From the NCBI GenBank assembly GCA_002329075.1, contig DCXR01000054.1, positions 1 to 31,512 of the forward strand: DNA of 31,512 nt, read 5' to 3'. This document shows, piece after piece, positions 15,337 to 22,777 of the stretch. A program made the translations under genes and the position numbers. This stretch comes from Candidatus Neomicrothrix sp. UBA2131 (GTDB lineage: Bacteria; Actinomycetota; Acidimicrobiia; Acidimicrobiales; MedAcidi-G1). The number at the start of each line of letters is the position of its first letter. Position 1 is the stretch's first letter. Under the pieces are notes generated by a model. That model did no database searches. It was not told where the DNA came from and saw nothing but the letters and a program-made list of their open reading frames with translations.

Positions 15337-15639
15337 CTAGTCATCCTGCTGCATGGTGGCCCAGAGGCCGTGCTCGTGCAGTCGGAAGACGTCCATCTCG
15401 GCCTTCTCGCGGGTGCCCGAAGAGACCACGGCCCGGCCCTTGTGGTGCACGTCGAGCATGAGCTTGTCGGCCTTCTGGCGGCTGTAGCCGAAGAGCTTCC
15501 GGAAGACGAACGCCACATACGACATCAGGTTGATCGGGTCGTTCCAGACCAACACGATCCACGGTCGGGCGGTGTGGACGTCCTCGCCGACGTCCTCGGC
15601 GAGGCGCTCATCGATGTCCGGCATGGCTGTACCGGTCAT
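15337..15639 (-). CDS. clpS: ATP-dependent Clp protease adaptor ClpS
   Basis: ClpS delivers N-end-rule substrates to the ClpAP/ClpCP protease. The 100-residue product has a variable acidic N-terminal tail of about 25 residues, then the family core: PWIVLVWNDPINLMSYV, where the Asn-Asp pair belongs to the N-degron pocket, then VHHKGRAVVSSGTREKAE. The start ATG 15639 overlaps the stop of ctaA as ATGA, so translation is probably coupled; an in-frame ATG at 15624 is an alternative. No clpA or clpC is in the window. The pairing with heme A synthase upstream is unusual and may just reflect operon packing. Confidence 0.92.
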   Translation of the reverse strand: MTGTAMPDIDERLAEDVGEDVHTARPWIVLVWNDPINLMSYVAFVFRKLFGYSRQKADKLMLDVHHKGRAVVSSGTREKAEMDVFRLHEHGLWATMQQDD

Positions 15640-16529
15640 GTCGGAGCGGCTTCCCGGGCGTCGAGCGTGAGGGAGACGACAGTCGCCCAGAGGGCCGTGG
15701 CGCCGGCGAGGTGGAGGCCGACGAGCAGTTCGGGCACACCGGTCAGGTACTGGGTCCAGCCGATGGCCGCCTGCACGACGACGACCGTCCCGAGGGCCTG
15801 CATCCGGGGACGCAACCGCTCGCCGGTCGGGTCACTCCGAACGGCCAGCGCCAGCGCCGCCACCATCGCGAGGAACAGCACCACGGTCGTGCCGTGCACC
15901 CGGGAGATGTCGGGCGGGGCGAACGGCAGGCGGGGGATCGGGTCGTCGCGGCTTCCGGCGTGTGGGCCGGATCCGGTGACGAGGGTGCCTGTCGCCAGCA
16001 CCACGACGGAGAACAGCGTGATGCCGGTGGCCATCGACCTGATCCGGTTCGACGGGGTGGGGGTCGACGGCCCAGCTGCACGGAGGTGGTCTCCGGCCCG
16101 GTGGCGCAGGACCACGGCGTTGCCGACCAACACGATCGACAGGGCGAAGTGGCCCAGCACCAGCCACGGGTTGAGGTGGCTGAGCACCACGGTCCCGCCC
16201 AGGACGATCTGTGCCACGACACCGGCGACAAGCCCCCACGACAGGCGCACCAGGTCGGTGCGGTGGGGGTTGCGGGCCATGGAGCCGAGCACGGCCAGGA
16301 TCACGGCCACCGAGACGAGGCCGGTGAGGAGGCGGTTGCCGAACTCGACCCAGCCGTGGAAGTCGGCCTCGGGCACGAACTGGTCCTGTTCACAGGTCGG
16401 CCAGTCGGAACAACCCAGGCCGGAGCCGGTGAGCCGGACGGCGCCGCCGGTCACGACGATGATCGCCAGCAGGGCCAGTGCGAAGCCGCAGATGCGGTGG
16501 TAGCCGTCGGCCGAGAGGCGTGGTCTCAT
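15636..16529 (-). CDS. ctaA: Heme A synthase CtaA (COX15 family)
   Basis: CtaA oxidises the methyl group of heme O to the formyl group of heme A, the cofactor of the aa3/caa3 oxidase encoded on the other strand. The 297-residue protein has about eight membrane segments in two similar halves. Likely heme-ligand histidines are His58 (HGWVEFGNR), His127 (GHFAL), His212 (HGTTVV) and His273 (GLHLAGA). The cysteine pair Cys40/Cys46 in GCSDWPTC resembles the extracytoplasmic pair of Bacillus CtaA. ATG 16529 has GGAG 6 bases upstream, and TAGCCT at 16550-16555 gives a short leader. It is the first gene of a ctaA-clpS-DUF2017 operon. Confidence 0.93.
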   Translation of the reverse strand: MRPRLSADGYHRICGFALALLAIIVVTGGAVRLTGSGLGCSDWPTCEQDQFVPEADFHGWVEFGNRLLTGLVSVAVILAVLGSMARNPHRTDLVRLSWGLVAGVVAQIVLGGTVVLSHLNPWLVLGHFALSIVLVGNAVVLRHRAGDHLRAAGPSTPTPSNRIRSMATGITLFSVVVLATGTLVTGSGPHAGSRDDPIPRLPFAPPDISRVHGTTVVLFLAMVAALALAVRSDPTGERLRPRMQALGTVVVVQAAIGWTQYLTGVPELLVGLHLAGATALWATVVSLTLDAREAAPT

Positions 16530-16549
16530 GAGGGTCTCCGCACACCGGA

Positions 16550-16555
16550 AGGCTA
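16550..16555 (-). promoter_or_regulatory. Candidate -10 element of ctaA
   Basis: TAGCCT on the minus strand lies 20 bases before ATG 16529 and would leave a leader of about 13 bases holding GGAG. It is back to back with the SDR -10 hexamer at 16595, so the two divergent promoters share a 39-base core. Confidence 0.4.
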
Positions 16556-16594
16556 GGCGGGTGCCCGGACGGGGCCCACGACCGGTTCGGTTCC

Positions 16595-16600
16595 TAGGAT
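16595..16600 (+). promoter_or_regulatory. Putative -10 element of the SDR gene (leaderless)
   Basis: TAGGAT ends 6 bases before ATG 16607. No ribosome binding site fits between, in line with leaderless initiation. Confidence 0.45.
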
Positions 16601-16606
16601 CCCTCC

Positions 16607-17434
16607 ATGGAACTGACTGGGAGTGTTGTGGTCGTCACCGGTGGGGCCAGTGGCATCGGGAAGGCGCTGGTCGAGCGCTTCCACGCCGAGGGGGCACGGG
16701 CGATCGTGGTCGCCGACCGGGATGTCGACGGGGCCGTCGAGGTGGCGGCGTCGGTGGCAGGCACAGCCGTCGGCTGCGACGTCGCCGACGAGGCGCAGGT
16801 CAAGGCGCTGGTCGACGACACGGTCGAGATGCACGGCGGGCTCGACCTGTTCGTGTCGAACGCCGGCTATGTCACGCTCGGTGGCCTCGAGGCACCCAAC
16901 GACGAGATGACCGACATGTTCGGCGTGCACGTGATGGCGCACCTCTATGCAGCCCGCCACGCCATTCCGCACATGGTTGACCAGGGCGGCGGCTGGCTGC
17001 TCAACACGGCGTCGGCGGCCGGGCTGCTCACCCAGATCGGCTCGCTGGCCTACTCGGTCACCAAGAACGCTGCCGTGGCATTGGCCGAGTGGATCGCCAT
17101 CACCTACGGCGACCGGGGCATCGGAGTGTCGGTGCTGTGCCCACAGGCCGTCGAGAGCAACATCCGTGCCAACAGTCCGACGGCCCACCTGCTCGACGCC
17201 GACCAGGCGTTCGGTGCCGCCGGCGTCGACGGGGTGCTCACCGCCGAGGAGTTGGCCGAGGTGGTCGTGGAGGGACTCGCCGACGGGCGCTTCCACATCC
17301 TCCCACATGCCGATGTCGCCGAGTACGTGCGCCGCAAGGGTGACGACGTCGACCGCTGGCTGTCGGGCATGCGCCGCTTCCAACGGCGCCTGTACCCCGA
17401 GGGTCCCACCCCCGCCGACTGGCTCGCCGGTTGA
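16607..17434 (+). CDS. Short-chain dehydrogenase/reductase (classical SDR)
   Basis: A 275-residue classical SDR with TGGASGIG at 11-18 for NAD(P) binding, the structural NAG motif at 85-87, and catalytic Ser136, Tyr149 and Lys153 (YSVTK). An acidic residue after the second beta strand (ADRD, 36-39) favours NAD over NADP. The substrate is unknown. The C-terminal 80 residues are longer than the minimal fold and end in a basic, aromatic stretch (RRFQRRLYPEG). It lies alone between the divergent ctaA operon and ctaB; nothing in it indicates a role in heme or oxidase biogenesis. Confidence 0.92.
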   Translation: MELTGSVVVVTGGASGIGKALVERFHAEGARAIVVADRDVDGAVEVAASVAGTAVGCDVADEAQVKALVDDTVEMHGGLDLFVSNAGYVTLGGLEAPNDEMTDMFGVHVMAHLYAARHAIPHMVDQGGGWLLNTASAAGLLTQIGSLAYSVTKNAAVALAEWIAITYGDRGIGVSVLCPQAVESNIRANSPTAHLLDADQAFGAAGVDGVLTAEELAEVVVEGLADGRFHILPHADVAEYVRRKGDDVDRWLSGMRRFQRRLYPEGPTPADWLAG

Positions 17435-17470
17435 GTGCTGTCTACCCGTCCGGCAGGTGTGAGTGCCTCC

Positions 17471-17476
17471 TAGCCT
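17471..17476 (+). promoter_or_regulatory. Putative -10 element of ctaB (leaderless)
   Basis: TAGCCT is separated by 7 bases from ATG 17484. It argues against the upstream in-frame GTG at 17463, which would not be in the transcript. Confidence 0.45.
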
Positions 17477-17483
17477 GAGGGCG

Positions 17484-18377
17484 ATGTCGGCGTCACCCGA
17501 ACTTCCCCTCTTCCCTCTCCGCGCACGGGTCGCCGGCTATGTCGCGCTCACGAAGCCGCGCATCATCGAGCTGCTGCTTGTCACGACGGTGCCGACCATG
17601 TTCGTCGCTGAGCAGGGCGTGCCGTCGGTGTGGTTGATGGTCGCCACGGTGCTCGGTGGCATTCTCGCCGCCGGAGGTGCCAACGCAATCAACATGGTCG
17701 TCGACCGTGACATCGACGCGCTCATGGAACGGACGAGGAACCGGCCGCTGGTCACGGGAGTGATGTCGGCCCGCAATGCCCTCGTGTTCTCCATCGTCCT
17801 CGAGGTGGTGGCGTTCGCCTGGCTGTTCACCTTCGTCAACCTGCTCAGCGCCCTGCTGGCCGTGTCGGCCACCCTGTTCTACGTCTTCGTCTACACGCGC
17901 TGGTTGAAGCGCACCTCGACGCAGAACATCGTGATCGGTGGCGTGGCGGGTGCCGCGCCGGTCCTGATCGGATGGTCGGCTGTGACCAACTCGCTGGACT
18001 GGGCGCCGGTCGTGTTGTTCCTCGTCATCTTCTACTGGACGCCCCCGCACTTCTGGGCTCTTGCCATCAGGTACCGCGACGACTACGCCAACGCAGAGGT
18101 GCCGATGCTCCCGGTCGTCGCCGGCCTGGAGACGACCGCCCGGCGAATCATCCTCTACACGGTGGTCCTCGTGGCGCTGACAGTGGTGTTCGCTCCGGTG
18201 GCGGGCATGGGAGCGATCTACCTGGCGTCGGCGCTCATCCTCGGAGCGGTCTTCGGCGCCTTCGCCCTGGCGGTCAGGCGGGATCCATCGGAACGCACCG
18301 CCATGCGCCTCTTCACCTACTCGATCACCTATGTCACGCTCCTCTTCGGAGCGATAGCGGTCGACGTCGTGGTCTGA
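17484..18377 (+). CDS. ctaB: Protoheme IX farnesyltransferase CtaB (heme O synthase)
   Basis: CtaB adds a farnesyl chain to heme B to make heme O, the substrate of CtaA. The 297-residue membrane protein of the UbiA prenyltransferase superfamily has about nine membrane segments. The prenyl-diphosphate/Mg motif NxxxDxxxD is Asn70, Asp74, Asp78 (AINMVVDRDID), followed by RNRPLVTG. The second conserved region is YTRWLKRTSTQNIVIGG, and the third includes DDYANAEVPMLPVV. The start at 17484 is set by the -10-like hexamer and by similarity. A hairpin after the stop (18395-18423) probably ends the transcript, so the oxidase genes that follow may have their own promoter. Confidence 0.94.
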   Translation: MSASPELPLFPLRARVAGYVALTKPRIIELLLVTTVPTMFVAEQGVPSVWLMVATVLGGILAAGGANAINMVVDRDIDALMERTRNRPLVTGVMSARNALVFSIVLEVVAFAWLFTFVNLLSALLAVSATLFYVFVYTRWLKRTSTQNIVIGGVAGAAPVLIGWSAVTNSLDWAPVVLFLVIFYWTPPHFWALAIRYRDDYANAEVPMLPVVAGLETTARRIILYTVVLVALTVVFAPVAGMGAIYLASALILGAVFGAFALAVRRDPSERTAMRLFTYSITYVTLLFGAIAVDVVV

Positions 18378-18394
18378 GGGATCGCAGACAGGGG

Positions 18395-18423
18395 CTGCCC
18401 AATCGAGTGTGACCTCGGGGCAG
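18395..18423 (+). terminator. Hairpin after ctaB
   Basis: CTGCCC (18395-18400) pairs with GGGCAG (18418-18423), and CGAG (18404-18407) with CTCG (18414-18417), leaving an AAT bulge and a 6-base loop. It starts 17 bases after the ctaB stop. No T-tract follows. Confidence 0.5.
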
Positions 18424-18489
18424 GCACGGCCGCGATGCTCGGCTATCCTCACCTCGCCGGAAGAGCGGCGGGATCACCGTCGATCCGTC

Positions 18490-18495
18490 TAGCCT
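18490..18495 (+). promoter_or_regulatory. Candidate -10 element of the oxidase operon
   Basis: TAGCCT would start transcription near 18502, at the first base of the leader hairpin. A second candidate, TATCCT, lies at 18444-18449. Unlike many genes here, this transcript would have a leader of about 70 bases. Confidence 0.4.
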
Positions 18496-18500
18496 CTCGT

Positions 18501-18545
18501 GGTCCGGGCCCACTCGGGTGGGTAGGCGAAGGTGCTGCCCGGACC
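18501..18545 (+). promoter_or_regulatory. Structured leader of the oxidase operon
   Basis: GGTCCGGGC (18501-18509) is the exact complement of GCCCGGACC (18537-18545). Inside, CCCAC (18509-18513) pairs with GTGGG (18518-18522) around a 4-base loop, leaving an asymmetric stretch 18523-18537. The two stems share base 18509, so one loses a pair. The fold sits at the predicted RNA 5' end, 26 bases before the start codon of the first oxidase gene. It may be a regulatory leader or an mRNA-stabilising hairpin. Confidence 0.45.
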
Positions 18546-18571
18546 CGCAGGACGAACCAGCTTCGAGGACG

Positions 18572-20167
18572 ATGACTGACACCCCCCTGGAGACCGATGA
18601 CGCAACCGCACTCGAGCGCGTCGTCACCTCCACCGATGCCAACACACTCGGCCGCTACTGGATCGGCGCCGGCTCGCTGACCCTGCTGGCCAGCCTCGTA
18701 GCCGGCGTCCTGGTCGCCCTCGAACGCCTCGACCTCGGTGGTACCGAGGTGTTCGGCAGCGCCGACGAGATCTTCCAGTTCTGGTCCGCCCACCGGGTCG
18801 GGTTCGTGCTGCTCGCCATCGTGCCCATCCTCGTGGGCCTCGGCACCGCAGTCGTCCCCTTCCAGGTCGGGTCCGACAGCATCGCCTTCCCACGGATGGC
18901 CGCCTTTTCCTTCTGGACCTGGCTGATCGGTGCCGCCACGACGGTTACCGGCTTCCTGATCGACGGCGGGCTCGGCACCCCGGGTGCCGGTGGTCAGCGC
19001 CAGGCCATCGCACTCACGCTCGTCGGACTCCTGATGGTCATCGGCGGCCTGCTCGGAGCCACGGTCTCGCTGCTCACCACCATCGTCTGCGGCCGCGTCG
19101 CCGGCCTCACGCTGGGTCGCATCCCGCTGTTCAGTTGGACGCTGCTGGTGGCGGGCACCTTCTGGCTGCTGACGCTGCCGGTGCTGGCCGCCAACGCCGT
19201 TCTCGCCTACGTCGACCTCCGGGGTCGCACCGCCGTGCGCTTCGGGGCCGAGGAGGCCATCTGGGAGCAGCTCTCCTGGGCGTTCAGCCACCCACAGGTC
19301 TACGCCTTCGCCCTGCCGCTGGTCGGCATCGCCTTCGACATCGCCCCGGTGTCGGTGCGCAGCCGGCTCGCCACCCACGACGTAGTCCTGGTCCTGACCG
19401 GAATGCTCGGCGTCGTCGGCTTCGGGGCCTATGCCCAGTCGTTCTTCGACACCCCGGGCACGCCGGTCATGAACGAGGCCATCTACGTCGTCGGTGCCTT
19501 CGCCGCCGCTCTGGTCGTCCTGGCGCTGTTCGGCGGGTTGGTCGACGCTCTGCGTCAGGGTGTCGCCATCAGCCAGTCGGGAACGGGCAACAACCCGCCG
19601 GCTCCGATGATCCTGTCGGCGCTGGCCATGCTGCTCCTGCTCGCTGCCGCCGTCGTGGGTGCCCTGCGAGCCGTCGACCCGTTCGACCTGCTCGCCACCT
19701 CCGCCACCGGCGCCCAGATGACCCTGACCATGGGGGCCGCCTTCGTCGGCGCCATGGCCGGCACCCTCTGGTGGGGTGACCGCATCTTCGGCAGGGTCGC
19801 CTCGCAGGGGCTCGGCCTCCTGGCCGGCCTGTCCGCTGTCACCGGTGTGCTTCTTGTCGGTGTTGCCGACCTGTTCAGCGGCTTCAAGGGGCAGAACGAC
19901 TTCACCGGCGCCTCTGTGGCCGCCGCCGGATCACCCGATTCCGGCGTCGACACCCTCAACCTGGTCGCCATGGTCGGGAGCGTGCTGCTGCTGGTCGGCG
20001 CACTCGGTTGGTTCGCCAACGGCATCAGGCGCCTCACCGGCGTCGCTGCCCCATCCGACCCGTGGGGTGGCCACACGCTCGAGTGGGCAGCAGACCCGTC
20101 GGCCGTCGAGGTTACCTCCGAGCGTCCCCTGCTCGACGCCCTCGAGAATTCCGGAAAGACCTCCTGA
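18572..20167 (+). CDS. Degenerate cytochrome c oxidase subunit I-like protein
   Basis: A 531-residue protein with twelve predicted membrane segments that aligns by eye along its whole length with the canonical CoxA of this locus. Matches include the helix II block (HRVGF..., then VPFQVGSDSIAFPRMAAFSFW), WAFSHPQVY, AGTLWW.DRIFG and the C-terminal DPWGGHTLEWA (CoxA: DPWDARSLEWF). Retained are His74 (low-spin heme position), His240 and Tyr244 (CuB ligand and its cross-linked Tyr). Lost are the CuB His-His pair (Gln289-Ser290), the heme a3 ligand (Ala381), the second low-spin heme ligand (Met383) and the helix VI Glu (Gln242). It cannot be an ordinary oxidase. The ATG at 18572 has GAGGA only 2 bases upstream, an unusually short spacing. 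It overlaps the next gene by one base. Confidence 0.85.
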   Translation: MTDTPLETDDATALERVVTSTDANTLGRYWIGAGSLTLLASLVAGVLVALERLDLGGTEVFGSADEIFQFWSAHRVGFVLLAIVPILVGLGTAVVPFQVGSDSIAFPRMAAFSFWTWLIGAATTVTGFLIDGGLGTPGAGGQRQAIALTLVGLLMVIGGLLGATVSLLTTIVCGRVAGLTLGRIPLFSWTLLVAGTFWLLTLPVLAANAVLAYVDLRGRTAVRFGAEEAIWEQLSWAFSHPQVYAFALPLVGIAFDIAPVSVRSRLATHDVVLVLTGMLGVVGFGAYAQSFFDTPGTPVMNEAIYVVGAFAAALVVLALFGGLVDALRQGVAISQSGTGNNPPAPMILSALAMLLLLAAAVVGALRAVDPFDLLATSATGAQMTLTMGAAFVGAMAGTLWWGDRIFGRVASQGLGLLAGLSAVTGVLLVGVADLFSGFKGQNDFTGASVAAAGSPDSGVDTLNLVAMVGSVLLLVGALGWFANGIRRLTGVAAPSDPWGGHTLEWAADPSAVEVTSERPLLDALENSGKTS

Positions 20168-20760
20168 TGGCCGCCGGCACCGAGTTCGCCCCTGTCGAGG
20201 CCCCCCTCGCGCGACCGCGCACCCTGCTGGTCGGCACGGTCTTCGCCACCGGCGCAGCCGCCATGTTCTTCGCAGCGCTCTTCTCGCTCTACTTCTCGGT
20301 CCGCAACGACGCCATCGCCTGGGGCGCCGAATGGTTCCCCGAGGGTGCCATCGAACTCAAGCCCGGCGGGTCGCTCATGTCGACCTTCGCCATGGCCGCC
20401 GTCACGATGGCCTGGGCCCACAACGCCAGTACCCACGAGGACCGCATCCACGGCTACATCGCCCTGGGACTGACTGCGCTGCTGGGCATCGCAGCCATCA
20501 ACCAGACGGTCTTCTACCTCAACGACATCGCCCTGCCCATCGACCACAACGTCGCCACGACCCTGCTGTACGTCATCGTGGGCGCCCACATGGTCATGAC
20601 GGGTATCGCCGTCTTGTGGATGGGCCTGGTCCTGCTGCGTGCATTCGGTGGCCAGGCCACCGGCCGCCACCAGGACCTGGTGATCTCGGTGTCGATCTTC
20701 TGGTACGCAGTCGTGGCCGTCTATGCGGTCATCTGGCTATTCATCTACATCGCCAAGTAG
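20167..20760 (+). CDS. Divergent cytochrome c oxidase subunit III-like protein
   Basis: A 197-residue membrane protein with five predicted helices, the layout of the short bacterial CoxC. It resembles the canonical CoxC of this locus in length and in helix IV (GAHMVMTGIAVLW against GFHGVHVSVGIVM), but the conserved WHFVDVVW of the last helix is replaced by WYAVVAVYAVIW. Its ATG shares a base with the TGA of the preceding subunit I-like gene (TGATG), so the two are translated together. It therefore looks like the dedicated partner of the degenerate subunit I, and the two probably form a membrane pair. An SDR or transporter can be excluded by the helix pattern; the exact role is unknown. Confidence 0.75.
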   Translation: MAAGTEFAPVEAPLARPRTLLVGTVFATGAAAMFFAALFSLYFSVRNDAIAWGAEWFPEGAIELKPGGSLMSTFAMAAVTMAWAHNASTHEDRIHGYIALGLTALLGIAAINQTVFYLNDIALPIDHNVATTLLYVIVGAHMVMTGIAVLWMGLVLLRAFGGQATGRHQDLVISVSIFWYAVVAVYAVIWLFIYIAK

Positions 20761-20768
20761 GACAGACG

Positions 20769-21560
20769 ATGCTCACCACCGGCTTCAAGCTCTGGTTCGG
20801 GATCTTCGTGGCTGCACTCGGCGCGGCCGTGTTCGGCGGTTACACCTCCGGCGGCGATGAGACCGGCCCGATCAGCTTCGCCTGGAAGGGCACCGTCGGG
20901 AACCACGTCTCCTACGGCCTGCTCATGACCGCTGCCGCCGTGGCGCTCGGGCTGGCGCTGTTCTCGGTCGCATTCCGGGACGGTGACGCCGAGGCGGCCG
21001 CCGAACTGCTCGACACCGACGACGCCCCGCCGGCGCAGCGCCCCGTGGGTGGGTCGTGGTGGCCGGTCTTCGCCGCCCTCGGTGTGGGGGCTACTGCCGT
21101 TGGAGTCGTCGTCCACCCTGCTGTGTTCGTCATCGGCATCTGTGCCGTGGCCGCCATTGCCGTCGAGTGGACCATGACCAACTGGTCCGAGAAGCTCAGC
21201 GGCGACGACGCCCACAACGCTGAGCACCGCGAGAAGTTGATGCGCCCGGTCGAGATTCCGGTGCTCGGGGCTGCGGGCGTCGGCGTCCTCGTGCTCGCCG
21301 TGTCCCGGGTGTTGCTGGCCTCCTCGGCGAACGGCGCCGTGGTCGTCGCCACCATCGTCGGCGTGGTCGTCCTCGGTGGGGCCGTCCTCATCAGCCGCAA
21401 CCCGAGCCTCCCCCGGGGAATCGTGCAGCTTGTGCTGCTGGTCGGATTCGTCGCAGTGATCGTGGCCGGCATCGTCACCGCTGCCACCGGTGAGCGGGAG
21501 TTCCACCAGAAGGGTGGCGATACGTACGCCCCGGACACGCAATCAGGGGACGGGCACTAG
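20769..21560 (+). CDS. Membrane protein with CtaF-like N-terminal half
   Basis: A 263-residue protein with about seven predicted membrane segments. Residues 1-150 follow the plan of actinobacterial CtaF, the small subunit IV of the aa3 oxidase: two helices (KLWFGIFVAALGAAVFGGY; VSYGLLMTAAAVALGLALF), an acidic loop, then SWWPVFAALGVGATAVG and one further helix ending in EWTMTNW. From about 150 on, an extra part adds three hydrophobic segments and a hydrophilic tail, which CtaF does not have. The ATG at 20769 is 8 bases after the previous stop, and the TAG stop overlaps the GTG of coxB (TAGTG). Position just before coxB fits an oxidase subunit. The CtaF link is a by-eye match of pattern, not certain. 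Confidence 0.65.
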   Translation: MLTTGFKLWFGIFVAALGAAVFGGYTSGGDETGPISFAWKGTVGNHVSYGLLMTAAAVALGLALFSVAFRDGDAEAAAELLDTDDAPPAQRPVGGSWWPVFAALGVGATAVGVVVHPAVFVIGICAVAAIAVEWTMTNWSEKLSGDDAHNAEHREKLMRPVEIPVLGAAGVGVLVLAVSRVLLASSANGAVVVATIVGVVVLGGAVLISRNPSLPRGIVQLVLLVGFVAVIVAGIVTAATGEREFHQKGGDTYAPDTQSGDGH

Positions 21561-22777
21561 TGGGCGGTCTCTTGAGGTTCATCCGCAGGGCCGGGAGCCC
21601 GGCGGCACTCCTGGGCACCTTCCTGGGGCTTGTCGGCTGCGCGTCTGATGCCGAACTCGACACGCTCACGCCGCTGGGCCCCTATGCACGCTCCATCGAC
21701 GCCCTCTCCGACCCGGTCTTCATGGTTGCCGGCGTCGTGTTCGTGATCATCTTCGGCGGCACCGGCTACCTGTGGTGGCGGTTCCGCGACGACCACAGCG
21801 ACGAGGAGTATCCGGAACAGATCCACGGCAACTTCCGCCTCGAGATCCTCTGGACCCTCGTGCCGACGGTGATCCTCGTCGTGATCGGGGTGTTCACCAT
21901 CGCAACCCTCGCCGACCTCAACTCCAGCGAGGACAATGCCATGGCGTTGTCCGTCGACGGTGAGTCGACCTCCTGGGAGCCTGAGGTGGTGGTCATCGGC
22001 CAACAGTGGTGGTGGGAGTACCGCTACTACTTCGACGGGCTCGACGGCGTCGACCTGTCCGATCCACGCCACCTCCCGCCGGCCGACATCGTCACGGCCA
22101 ACCAACTGGTGATCCCGACCGGTGAGGAGGTCGAACTCAAGATCACCAGTCGCGACGTCATCCACAGTTACTGGATCCCGGCCCTGAACGGCAAGCGCGA
22201 CGCCGTCCCACGTCGCGTCACCGACTGGAAGATCGCCGCCGATGAGCCGGGCGTCTACTTCGGCCAGTGCAGCGAGTTCTGCGGCCTTTCGCACTCCCGC
22301 ATGCAGATGCAGGCCGTGGCGCTCAGCCCGACCGACTTCCAAGCCTGGGTCGACCAGCAGTTGGAGCCGGTCGCCGAGCCCACCGACCCCGCCGCCGTCG
22401 CCGGGATGGCCATCTTCGAGACGCAGTGCGCACGTTGCCATGTCGTCGACGGCGTCAACGGCCCACACGACGACAAGCCCAGCAAGGGCGCCGACCTGAT
22501 CGCCAATGCCGCCCCGGACCTGACGCACCTGATGAGCCGCACCACCTATGCCGGTGGGATCTTCAACCTCTACGAACCGGACGGCAGCCTCGACCGAACG
22601 CAACTTGAAGCCTGGCTGCGCAACTCACCGGCCGAGAAGCCGGCGGTGGCCGAGGATCGCAGGGGCATGCCCGCCATGGGCCTCAGCGAGATCGAGATCG
22701 ACAACGTGGTCGCCTACCTCCAGACCCTGGGAGCCAGTCCGTCGATCGAGATAATCGCCGCCACGGAGGTCGAGTGA
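21560..22777 (+). CDS. coxB: Cytochrome c oxidase subunit II with C-terminal cytochrome c domain
   Basis: CoxB receives electrons at its binuclear CuA centre. This 405-residue caa3-type form starts with a lipoprotein signal (lipobox LVGC, Cys27), followed by two membrane helices, about 53-70 and 96-117 (EILWTLVPTVILVVIG). The cupredoxin domain has CuA ligands His202, Cys237, Glu239, Cys241, His245 and Met248 (CSEFCGLSHSRM). A fused cytochrome c domain follows, with Cys290, Cys293, His294 (CARCH) and likely axial Met373 (MPAMG). It can therefore take electrons without a soluble cytochrome c. The start is GTG 21560, overlapping the previous stop; it overlaps coxA by one base. Confidence 0.95.
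   Translation: MGGLLRFIRRAGSPAALLGTFLGLVGCASDAELDTLTPLGPYARSIDALSDPVFMVAGVVFVIIFGGTGYLWWRFRDDHSDEEYPEQIHGNFRLEILWTLVPTVILVVIGVFTIATLADLNSSEDNAMALSVDGESTSWEPEVVVIGQQWWWEYRYYFDGLDGVDLSDPRHLPPADIVTANQLVIPTGEEVELKITSRDVIHSYWIPALNGKRDAVPRRVTDWKIAADEPGVYFGQCSEFCGLSHSRMQMQAVALSPTDFQAWVDQQLEPVAEPTDPAAVAGMAIFETQCARCHVVDGVNGPHDDKPSKGADLIANAAPDLTHLMSRTTYAGGIFNLYEPDGSLDRTQLEAWLRNSPAEKPAVAEDRRGMPAMGLSEIEIDNVVAYLQTLGASPSIEIIAATEVE

Noticed and set aside
18572..20167. Annotation as a normal cbb3-type or aa3-type oxidase subunit I
   Set aside because: Most of the heme and CuB ligand histidines are missing, so a normal catalytic subunit is not supported even though the fold is.
18572..20167. Pseudogene interpretation of the second subunit I
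   Set aside because: The frame is intact over 531 codons, codon use matches its neighbours, and it is coupled to the following gene.
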